A stretch of 12,310 bases of DNA, from the NCBI GenBank assembly GCA_937877655.1, contig CALFJC010000178.1, positions 1 to 12,310 on the forward strand. Direction: 5' to 3'. Position 1 is the stretch's first letter. Every line of letters begins with the position of its first letter. The notes below the pieces were generated by a model. That model made no database searches. It was not told the DNA's origin and worked only from the letters and a program-made list of their open reading frames with translations. Shown here piece by piece: positions 6,243 through 12,308 of this stretch. The stretch is from an uncultured Selenomonadales bacterium. Lineage in GTDB: Bacteria > Bacillota > Negativicutes > Selenomonadales > Selenomonadaceae. The position numbers and the translations under genes are program-made.

Positions 6243-6266
6243 TTTTCGTTAAAGGAGGTTTTGGTT

Positions 6267-7736
6267 ATGAAAAATTTTTTTGCGGCGGTGATTTTTATGT
6301 TGGGAATGGCGAATTTTGCCTGCGCGGCGACTTCGGATTTAATTTTCGATTCGTCAATCGGCGTCGAGAAAACTTTAACCTGCGACGGACGCGAAATTAA
6401 ATTCATGGCTTACGAAAATATTTCCTACGTTGCGGAGCCCGCGAGCGAGATTCAAAAGTTGAGCGTGTACATTCCCGCCGAATATCTGCGCGGAGAAAAA
6501 ATTAACGGCTACAGTGCCGAGACCGCGCCGATTTTTCTTCCAAACGGCGTCGGCGGCTACATGCCCGGAAAAATTCTTGCGCCCGTCGAAAACGACAGAA
6601 TGAGCGGCGGCGCAAATGCCTCGCTGGTTGCGTTGAGTCGCGGGCTTGTCGTTATCAGCCCCGCAATTCGCGGACGCACAACGACAATGAACGGCGTTTA
6701 TGTCGGCAAAGCTCCCGCGCTGATTGTCGATTATAAGGCGGCGGTTCGTTGGATTCGTTTCAATCGCGACAGACTTCCCGCCGGCGACGTTGAAAAAATT
6801 ATTTCAAACGGAACTTCGGCGGGTGGCGCGTTATCGGCTTTGCTCGGAGCGACAGGCAATGCTCCCGAATATCAAACTTATTTGCAAGCACTCGGCGCGG
6901 CGGACGAACGCGATGATATTTTTGCGTCAAGCGATTATTGCCCGATAACCAACCTTGAAAACGCCGATACTGCTTACGAATGGATTTTTTACGGCGAGAC
7001 AAAATATTTTCAAGCAATGTGGCAACTCATGCCGCCGACCGATTCCGAAGCCGCGAATAATCCCGTGCCCGTCAAAAAATCTTCCGAAATGACGGCTGAA
7101 GAAATTCGCGTCTCAAAAATTTTGCGCGATGCCTTTCCAAAATATCTCAACAGCTTAAATCTGCGCGACGAGCACGGAAAAATTTTGACGCTTGATAAGA
7201 ACGGCAACGGCTCTTTCAAAAATTTTATCAAGAAAAAATATATCGAGTCCGCGCAGAAGGCTTTAGACAACGGCGAAGATTTATCGGGCGTCGATTGGAT
7301 TAAGATTAAAAAAGGACGCGTCGTCGATGTCGATTTGAAAAAATATCCCGCGGCAGTGACGAGGATGAAAGCCGCGCCCGCCTTCGACAAATTGGATTTA
7401 AGTTCGGGAGAAAATGACGAGTTTGGCGACGAGATGAACAATCCGCGCCATTTTTCCGAAGTGCTTTTCAATGAAAATCTTGCCGACAAAAAAATAATCG
7501 CGATGCTGAATCCGATGAATTTTATAGGGCGCGAAGATGTTACGACGGCGAAACATTTTCGTATTCGTCATGGAGCGGCGGACAGAGATACTTCGCTTGC
7601 AATTCCCGCGATTTTTGCGCTGAAACTCCAAAATAACGGCGTCGATGTAGATTTTTTCAGCCCGTGGGCTCAAGGGCACGGCGGCGACTATGATTTGGAT
7701 GAACTTTTCGATTGGATTGATTCAGTTTGCAAATAG
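6267..7736 (+). CDS. Exported tannase-like (subtype B) alpha/beta-hydrolase esterase
   Basis: A 489-residue protein. Residues 1-20 form a signal peptide (MKN, hydrophobic core, ACA before AT), so it is secreted or periplasmic; Cys19 is not in a good lipobox. The nucleophile elbow is GTSAGGALSALLG (182-194) with Ser184. Asp439 (HGAADRDTS) and His471 (AQGHGG) are placed as in the Lactobacillus plantarum tannase triad (Ser163, Asp419, His451) after allowing for the signal peptide. SDYCPITNLENADTAYEW (222-239) also fits that family. Tannases hydrolyse galloyl esters; related members act on other phenolic or aliphatic esters, so the substrate is not certain. AAAGGAGG (6251-6258) lies 8 bases before the ATG at 6267, which is preferred over an upstream in-frame start at 6228. 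It stands alone on the plus strand. Confidence 0.8.
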   Translation: MKNFFAAVIFMLGMANFACAATSDLIFDSSIGVEKTLTCDGREIKFMAYENISYVAEPASEIQKLSVYIPAEYLRGEKINGYSAETAPIFLPNGVGGYMPGKILAPVENDRMSGGANASLVALSRGLVVISPAIRGRTTTMNGVYVGKAPALIVDYKAAVRWIRFNRDRLPAGDVEKIISNGTSAGGALSALLGATGNAPEYQTYLQALGAADERDDIFASSDYCPITNLENADTAYEWIFYGETKYFQAMWQLMPPTDSEAANNPVPVKKSSEMTAEEIRVSKILRDAFPKYLNSLNLRDEHGKILTLDKNGNGSFKNFIKKKYIESAQKALDNGEDLSGVDWIKIKKGRVVDVDLKKYPAAVTRMKAAPAFDKLDLSSGENDEFGDEMNNPRHFSEVLFNENLADKKIIAMLNPMNFIGREDVTTAKHFRIRHGAADRDTSLAIPAIFALKLQNNGVDVDFFSPWAQGHGGDYDLDELFDWIDSVCK

Positions 7737-7766
7737 GAACCAGGAATTAGGAACCAGGAACTAGGG
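7734..7766 (+). repeat. Heptad array H3 behind the tannase-like gene
   Basis: Units of 7 bp, TAGGAAC or TAGGAAT alternating with CAGGAAY, ending in TAGGG. The first TAG (7734-7736) is the stop codon of the esterase gene. No inverse arm is present. Confidence 0.85.
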
Positions 7767-7789
7767 AAAAGCAAAGGTGAAAGAAGACA

Positions 7790-7922
7790 CGGGCGCACAT
7801 GGACGTGCGCCCGCCGGCAACGAAAACAGGATGTTTTCTTTGCCGGTTGAACGCCCTTTTCTTTTGGCAACTTTTCTTTTGGGCGCAGCAAAAGAAAAGT
7901 TGAAAACTGCCACGCTTTGGCA
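7790..7922. other. Multi-hairpin intergenic element
   Basis: There is no credible gene between 7737 and 8005. Four stem-loops follow each other. Stem 1 has arms CGGGCGCAC (7790-7798) and GTGCGCCCG (7805-7813). Stem 2 spans 7814-7846, two 7-bp segments with one C-T mismatch and a 3-base loop. Stem 3 has perfect 13-bp arms CAACTTTTCTTTT (7868-7880) and AAAAGAAAAGTTG (7890-7902) around GGGCGCAGC. Stem 4 has arms TGCCA and TGGCA (7908-7922). CTTTTCTTTTGG is also directly repeated (7856-7867, 7871-7882). I recall similar CTTTTCTTTTGG / CAAAAGAAAAG strings as dispersed intergenic repeats in many bacteria, but did not verify this. It may be a REP/MITE-like element that also ends esterase transcription. 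Confidence 0.6.
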
Positions 7923-7924
7923 AA

Positions 7925-7950
7925 GGGGGGATTATTCCCGCTTTTTTTTT
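7925..7950 (+). terminator. Weak Rho-independent terminator candidate
   Basis: A short stem GGGA (7928-7931) / TCCC (7936-7939) with a 4-base loop is followed by GC and nine T residues (7942-7950). The T-run is strong but the stem is only 4 bp. It would end transcription coming from the esterase gene just before the next promoter. Confidence 0.4.
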
Positions 7951-7961
7951 GCGTAAATACC

Positions 7962-7970
7962 TGTTATAAT
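7962..7970 (+). promoter_or_regulatory. Extended -10 promoter of the cof-rapZ-yvcK-whiA operon
   Basis: TGTTATAAT (7962-7970) combines a consensus TATAAT with an extended -10 TG one base upstream. The -35 position holds only T residues, which fits an extended -10 promoter. It lies 36 bases before the ATG of the HAD gene. No comparable promoter is seen in the short gaps further down, so it probably drives the following four genes. Confidence 0.65.
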
Positions 7971-8005
7971 CGGCGCAAGATCTAATCAGAGAGGAAGTGC
8001 TTTTG

Positions 8006-8800
8006 ATGATAAAATTATTCGTGACCGACATTGACGGAACACTTTTAATGCCCGGCAAAAAAATTTCGGAAAAAAATATCGCGGCGGTTCATGAAATGAT
8101 TAAGGCGGGAGTAAAATTCGTCATAGCGACGGGCAGAATGCATTGCGCCGCATTGCCGATAGCCGCGCAACTCGGAGTTTCCGTCCCGATAATTTCCTAC
8201 AACGGCGCGTTGATAAAATCTTCGGCGGGCGAAGTTCTTAATGCGCAATACATGGCAGAGGAAAAAGTTCTCGCGCTTATAAATTTTTTTGAGGAGCGCG
8301 ATTGGCATTTGCAAAGTTATTCGGGAGATGTTTTATATGTTCCCAAACGCGGCGAAGGCGTCAAATTTTATGAGTCAATGTTAAATGTGACGGCGCAGGA
8401 AGTCGGTTGGGACGGTTTGCGCGAACGGGCAAAAAATGTTCCGAAACTTTTAAGCGTCTCGCCCAATGCCGAAGAAACCGCCGTAAGATTATCGGCGGCT
8501 GAAAAATTTTTCGGCGGGCAAATTGAGATCACTCGTTCGGCTCCGCGTTTTTGTGAATTTATGTCGCTCGGAGTTTCAAAGGCGAGCGCGATTAAAATTC
8601 TTGCCGAGAAATTTGACATTGCCAACGAAGAAATTTTGGCTATCGGAGATTCGGATAACGATCTGCAAATGATAACTTCGGTCGGTTGCGGCGTTGCAAT
8701 GGGCAATGCAGTTCCCGCCGTCAAAGCGGCTTGCCCCCGAATAACAGACACTTGCGAGAACGACGGCTTCGCCAAAGCAGTTTACGATTATGTTTTGTAG
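8006..8800 (+). CDS. Cof-type HAD-superfamily phosphatase (HAD-IIB)
   Basis: A 264-residue HAD phosphatase of the Cof/YbjI/YidA type, with a C2-type cap between motifs II and III. Motif I is DIDGTLL (8-14) with nucleophile Asp8 and acid/base Asp10. Motif II is ATGR (41-44, Thr42), motif III Lys192 in SKASAI, and motif IV GDSDNDLQMI (214-223) with Mg-binding Asp residues. Members dephosphorylate sugar phosphates, flavin or pyridoxal phosphates; the substrate is not predictable. GAGG (7991-7994) lies 11 bases before the ATG, and an adjacent TTG at 8003 or GTG at 7997 could also serve, adding 1-3 residues. It is not a usual member of the rapZ-yvcK-whiA cluster but appears to be its first gene here. 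Its TAG stop is the first unit of a heptad array. Confidence 0.9.
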   Translation: MIKLFVTDIDGTLLMPGKKISEKNIAAVHEMIKAGVKFVIATGRMHCAALPIAAQLGVSVPIISYNGALIKSSAGEVLNAQYMAEEKVLALINFFEERDWHLQSYSGDVLYVPKRGEGVKFYESMLNVTAQEVGWDGLRERAKNVPKLLSVSPNAEETAVRLSAAEKFFGGQIEITRSAPRFCEFMSLGVSKASAIKILAEKFDIANEEILAIGDSDNDLQMITSVGCGVAMGNAVPAVKAACPRITDTCENDGFAKAVYDYVL

Positions 8801-8873
8801 GAACTAAGAACTAGGAAGTAGGAACTAGTTTACTGTTCTCTACTGGTTCCTAGTTCCTACTTCCTAGTTCCTA
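8798..8873 (+). repeat. Heptad array H4 with inverted arms (cof-rapZ gap)
   Basis: The left arm has four heptads (TAGGAAC with variants TAAGAAC and TAGGAAG) starting with the cof stop TAG 8798-8800, then TAGTTTACTG. The right arm has four inverse heptads (GTTCCTA type) ending at 8873. CTAGGAAGTAGGAACTAG (8811-8828) pairs perfectly with 8850-8867, and the stem extends to 24 bp with one mismatch. The loop is 21 bases. The rapZ ribosome binding site AAGGAG (8873-8878) starts where the stem ends. No T-run follows, so it does not look like a terminator. Confidence 0.85.
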
Positions 8874-8885
8874 AGGAGATTTTTT

Positions 8886-9785
8886 ATGGAAGACAAAAAA
8901 GAATTTGCCGACAAGTCGCGGATAATAATTGTGACGGGCATGAGCGGCAGCGGAAAAACTCAAGCTTGCCGATACCTTGAAGATTTGGGATATTTTTGCG
9001 TGGACAATCTGCCGCCCGTTTTCATTCCAAAATTTGTCGAACTCTGCACTCATTCAAACAGCCACTTTACCAAAATGGTTTTCGTTGTCGACACGCGCAG
9101 CCGAGAATTTTTTGATGATCTGGTTCATGTGCTTGACGACATGGACAAAGACAATCAAGATTATGAAATGCTTTTCATGGACGCGAGCGACGACGTGATT
9201 ATTCGCCGCTATAAGGAGACGCGCCGCCGTCACCCGATGGCTCCTTCAACCAGAATTTCCGACGGAGTTTTTAAGGAGCGAAAACGTCTTGAAAGCGTCC
9301 GAGCGAAGGCAACTTACGTTATCGACACGTCGAATTTATCGAAGGCTGAACTGCGCGATAAAATTCATTTGCTTTTCGGCGATTCCGACGGAGAAATTAT
9401 GAACATTGCGGTTTTATCGTTCGGATTTAAATTCGGGATGCCGCTTGATGCCGATATGGTTTTGGACGTAAGATTTTTGCCGAATCCTTTTTACATTCAA
9501 GAGTTGCGGCATAAAAGCGGGAGCGTCCCCGAAGTCGCCGCTTACATTGAGGAAAAACCTGTCACGCAGGAATATCTTAAGCGGCTTGATTCGTTCATAG
9601 ATTTTCTTGTTCCGCAATACATTCGCGAGGGGAAAAGTCAGTTGGTTATCGCAATCGGTTGCACGGGCGGGATGCATCGCTCCGTTTTTGTCGCCAAACA
9701 TATTTATGATTTGCTTGCGAAAAAAGGTTACGCCGTCAATCTGGAGCACCGCGACCTTATGAAGAATGACGTGTGGGAAGTGTAG
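8886..9785 (+). CDS. rapZ: RapZ (YvcJ), nucleotide-binding RNase adapter family protein
   Basis: A 299-residue P-loop protein of the RapZ/YvcJ family. Walker A is GMSGSGKT (18-25). The family block YFCVDNLPPVFIPKF (36-50) follows, and the C-terminal domain contains IGCTGGMHRSV (257-267), the signature of the part that binds RNA and a sugar-nucleotide-type ligand in E. coli RapZ. In E. coli it controls GlmZ/GlmS; in Bacillus YvcJ hydrolyses nucleotides and affects competence. In Bacillota the RNA targets are unclear. Length is full. AAGGAG ends 7 bases before the ATG at 8886. The gene sits in the conserved order rapZ-yvcK-whiA, with heptad arrays filling the gaps on both sides. Its TAG stop is the first heptad of the next array. 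Confidence 0.95.
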   Translation: MEDKKEFADKSRIIIVTGMSGSGKTQACRYLEDLGYFCVDNLPPVFIPKFVELCTHSNSHFTKMVFVVDTRSREFFDDLVHVLDDMDKDNQDYEMLFMDASDDVIIRRYKETRRRHPMAPSTRISDGVFKERKRLESVRAKATYVIDTSNLSKAELRDKIHLLFGDSDGEIMNIAVLSFGFKFGMPLDADMVLDVRFLPNPFYIQELRHKSGSVPEVAAYIEEKPVTQEYLKRLDSFIDFLVPQYIREGKSQLVIAIGCTGGMHRSVFVAKHIYDLLAKKGYAVNLEHRDLMKNDVWEV

Positions 9786-9877
9786 GTTTTAGGTTGTAGG
9801 TTTTAGGTTATAGTTTACAAGAAAAAAACTATCAGCTATAAGCTATAAGCTATAAGCTATCACCTAACACCTAAACC
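9783..9877 (+). repeat. Heptad array H5 with partial inverse arm (rapZ-yvcK gap)
   Basis: Four heptads of type TAGGTTN start with the rapZ stop TAG (9783-9785). They are followed by TAGTTTAC as in array H4 and an A-run. Then come seven inverse units beginning with CTA: CTATCAG, CTATAAG three times, CTATCAC, CTAACAC, CTAAACC. Left and right parts can pair only imperfectly (TTAGGTTATAG against TTAGGTGATAG with one mismatch). The array runs directly into CCGGAGG, the yvcK ribosome binding site. Confidence 0.8.
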
Positions 9878-9888
9878 CGGAGGCTTAA

Positions 9889-11178
9889 ATGATCCATCTT
9901 TTAAAGTGGCTTTATCCCGGCATGAAAATGAAACGCTGGCTTTTGCTTTTTGCAATCGGCGTTATGCTTTTCAGTTTCGGCGGCGCACTCGCGATAAATT
10001 ATGAATATCTCGGACGCGCCGAAGAAGAAATTTTCATGCTGGTTTGGCAGACGGTCGGCAGTTACAATTACATGGTGACGGCGGGCGTCGGAATTTTTAT
10101 CGTGATAATCGGTTCGTGTTTGATGCTCTGGGCTACGCGCTCGATAATTCGTTCGATAATCGCCGTGCTCATCCCCGACCGTTCGGAAAATCTGGTTGAC
10201 TTGATTTATCAGGAACGAAAACTCGGACGCGGACCTGCAATTACGGTTATAGGCGGCGGACACGGCTTGAGTGTTCTTCTGCGCGGAATAAAATCTGTGA
10301 CGAGCAATGTTTCAGCAGTCGTGACGGTTGCAGATGACGGCGGGAGTTCCGGACGCCTGCGCGAAGAATTGGGAATAATTCCGCCCGGCGATTTGAGAAA
10401 TTGTCTGGTTGCGCTTGCCGACACCGAGCCTTTGATGGAAAAACTTTTTCAATACAGATTTGAAGGCGACACGACACTTGCGGGGCACAGCTTCGGGAAT
10501 TTATTTATTGCGGCAATGAATGAAGTAACGGGCGACATGGAAACTGCGCTTAAAGAGTCTTCAAAAGTTTTGGCGGTAAAAGGGCGCGTCATTCCCGCGA
10601 GCAAGGAACATGTTCGCCTTGATGCGATTATGACGGACGGGACGGTTGTCGAGGGCGAATCTCAAATCCCCGAAGCGCACAAAAAAATTCGGCGTGTTCA
10701 ACTTTTCCCGAAAAAAGTTCCCGCCGTGCCCGCCGCACTTGAGGCGATTGAATCAGCCGACGCGATTATTCTCGGTCCCGGCAGTCTTTACACAAGCATT
10801 ATGCCCAATCTTTTGGTTGAAGGCGTCGCAGGGGCTCTGAAAAAATCCAAAGCGATAAAAATTTATATCTGCAACGTAATGACTCAGCCCGGCGAAACCG
10901 ACAGATACACGGCGGCTCAACACGCCAAAGCGATTTTGGATCATACGGGGCAGGGCGCGATTGATTATGTGCTTGTGAACTCGACGCCCATTCCCGAAGA
11001 AAGTTGCCGCAAATTGAAAGCTGCACCCGTTGCGATTGACGAAGACAAAATCAATGCGTTGGGCATGGGCTTAATCAAAGCCGATTTGATGAGTACGACG
11101 GAAATTGGTCGTCATGATCCCGAAAAACTCTGCGCGGCGGTCATGAAAATTATTTACAGTTTAGGAACCAGGAACTAG
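9889..11178 (+). CDS. yvcK: YvcK-family gluconeogenesis factor with two N-terminal membrane segments
   Basis: A 429-residue protein. The CofD-like UDP-sugar-binding core starts near residue 115 with TVIGGGHGLSVLLRGIK (119-135), DDGGSSGRLREE (149-160) and PPGDLRN (165-171), and later GPGSLYTSIMPNL. YvcK is needed for growth on gluconeogenic substrates and for correct cell-wall synthesis in Bacillus; the core binds UDP-GlcNAc-like ligands. The first 100 residues are an extension with two likely membrane helices (about 16-36 and 62-82), absent from the roughly 317-residue Bacillus protein, so this form should be membrane anchored. GGAGG lies 5 bases before the ATG. The last residues (LGTRN) and the TAG stop are encoded by heptad array H6, so the C-terminus may have been altered by the repeat. 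Confidence 0.93.
   Translation: MIHLLKWLYPGMKMKRWLLLFAIGVMLFSFGGALAINYEYLGRAEEEIFMLVWQTVGSYNYMVTAGVGIFIVIIGSCLMLWATRSIIRSIIAVLIPDRSENLVDLIYQERKLGRGPAITVIGGGHGLSVLLRGIKSVTSNVSAVVTVADDGGSSGRLREELGIIPPGDLRNCLVALADTEPLMEKLFQYRFEGDTTLAGHSFGNLFIAAMNEVTGDMETALKESSKVLAVKGRVIPASKEHVRLDAIMTDGTVVEGESQIPEAHKKIRRVQLFPKKVPAVPAALEAIESADAIILGPGSLYTSIMPNLLVEGVAGALKKSKAIKIYICNVMTQPGETDRYTAAQHAKAILDHTGQGAIDYVLVNSTPIPEESCRKLKAAPVAIDEDKINALGMGLIKADLMSTTEIGRHDPEKLCAAVMKIIYSLGTRN
11162..11178 (+). repeat. Short heptad array H6 at the end of yvcK
   Basis: The 17 bases are TAGGAAC, CAGGAAC and TAG. The yvcK frame reads through the first TAG out of frame and stops at the second (11176-11178). The array is therefore inside the coding sequence, unlike H2-H5 where the first TAG is the stop. 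Confidence 0.8.
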
Positions 11179-11211
11179 CTTTTGATTTCTAAAATTGTTG
11201 GAGAAAAATTT

Positions 11212-12093
11212 ATGGCGTCTTATGCACAAGATGTTAAAAATGAATTGGCGCGGCTTTTCGTTGACGACAAAGAATCTCTCCGCGCAGAATTGCTTGCGTT
11301 GCTGACTGTCGGGGCAAAAAAAATCGACGGGCGCATTGAGTTTTCAAGTACAAATGCCGCCGTCGCTCGAAAGGTTATAATCCTTGCCAAAAAATTTTTC
11401 CCGAACGTCAAGCCCGAAGTCGCCGCCCTGCGCAGAAAAAAATTGCGAAAAGATTTATCCTATATCGTGAGAATTTTTTTGACGGACGAGCTTAAAAATT
11501 TTCTCGCCGAAATCGATTCGCCCGATTCTCTCAAGCGCACGCGGTACAAAGTTGCTTATCTGCGCGGAGCTTTTCTTGCCAAAGGAACCGTCAATCGTCC
11601 CGAAGGGCAATATTTCTTGGAAATTTCTTCTCAAAATGCGGCTATGATAAAATTTGTTCACAACCTTTTTGAGAAATTGGAATTCCGCGCAGGTTTTTAT
11701 CAGCGGAAAAAATTTTTTGTCGTCTGGCTCCGCGAAGCCGATTCGATTTGCGATTTTCTCGGAATGGTCGGCGCGAACAATGCCGTTGAGCGTTTTGAAA
11801 TTGCCCGCAACGTCAAGGAAGTTCGCAAGCAGGTTAATTGCATTGTGAATCTTGAAACTGCCGCGCTGAATAAGGCTGTCGACGCCGCGCAGAGACAAAT
11901 TGCCGACATGAAAATTTTAATCGCGAAAAGAGTTCCGCTTGACGAAAGAATTCGGGAGACAATGAAAATGCGTTTGGAAAATCCTTCGTGCACACTCGCC
12001 GAGCTCGCAGAAAAACTTTTCATAAGTCGCGACGGGCTGAAATATCGTCTGAAAAAAATTCATCTGCTCGCCAAAAAATTTGGCAAAAGATAA
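11212..12093 (+). CDS. whiA: WhiA, sporulation/cell-division regulator-type DNA-binding protein
   Basis: A 293-residue WhiA. The N-terminus SYAQDVKNELARL (3-15) matches the family start (SFSSEVKNELARL). The middle is the LAGLIDADG-like domain (RGAFLAKGTVNRPEGQYFLEI around 122-142). The C-terminus is a helix-turn-helix (RLENPSCTLAELAEKLFISRDGLKYRLKKI). WhiA binds DNA to control sporulation septation in actinomycetes and affects cell division and chromosome segregation in Bacillus. ATG 11212 is chosen over TTG 11182 because TGGAG (11199-11203) is 8 bases before it and the family N-terminus starts there. It is third in rapZ-yvcK-whiA. Its last 69 codons are repeated directly downstream. Confidence 0.93.
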   Translation: MASYAQDVKNELARLFVDDKESLRAELLALLTVGAKKIDGRIEFSSTNAAVARKVIILAKKFFPNVKPEVAALRRKKLRKDLSYIVRIFLTDELKNFLAEIDSPDSLKRTRYKVAYLRGAFLAKGTVNRPEGQYFLEISSQNAAMIKFVHNLFEKLEFRAGFYQRKKFFVVWLREADSICDFLGMVGANNAVERFEIARNVKEVRKQVNCIVNLETAALNKAVDAAQRQIADMKILIAKRVPLDERIRETMKMRLENPSCTLAELAEKLFISRDGLKYRLKKIHLLAKKFGKR

Positions 12094-12308
12094 TCTGCGC
12101 CGCGCAGAGACAAATTGCCGACATGAAAATTTTAATCGCAAAAAGAATTCCGCTTGACGAAAGAATTCGGGAGACAATGAAAATGCGCTTGGAAAATCCT
12201 TCGTGTACGCTCGCCGAGCTCGCAGAAAAACTTTTCATAAGTCGCGACGGGCTGAAATATCGTCTGAAAAAAATTCATCTGCTCGCCAAAAAATTTGGCA
12301 AAAGATAA
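11883..12308 (+). repeat. 215-bp tandem repeat covering the whiA 3' end
   Basis: Bases 11883-12093 recur at 12098-12308 with five substitutions and no indels. The four bases TCTG between the units plus TAATC after each stop suggest a unit of 215 bp. The window ends in TAATC exactly as the first unit does, so a third unit beyond the window cannot be excluded. As 215 is not a multiple of three, the second copy is in another frame than the first. Confidence 0.9.
12099..12308 (+). pseudogene. Duplicated whiA C-terminal fragment (helix-turn-helix domain)
   Basis: This copy encodes the last 69 residues of WhiA again, ending in the same stop, with one amino-acid change (Val to Ile). It is not in frame with whiA and lacks its own clear ribosome binding site. 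An internal ATG at 12123 could give a 61-residue helix-turn-helix peptide, but nothing supports its translation. It is therefore called a fragment. Four of its five differences from the parent are synonymous. Confidence 0.75.

Noticed and set aside
7688..8058. Minus-strand frames of 67 and 103 codons through the esterase-cof gap
   Set aside because: They run through hairpins, heptad repeats and the cof start, lack ribosome binding sites, and resemble spurious translations of intergenic repeats (lysine-rich QKK/KEK strings).
8798..8873. CRISPR-like or Rho-independent terminator reading of the H4 repeat
   Set aside because: Units are 7 bp with no spacers, so it is not a CRISPR array; the stem is AT-moderate and is followed by a Shine-Dalgarno rather than a T-run, so a classical terminator is unlikely.
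11988..12308. 106-codon frame ending in the WhiA tail copy as a full gene
   Set aside because: Its first third is out-of-frame whiA sequence; only the duplicated tail is homologous to anything, and no start signal supports the frame.
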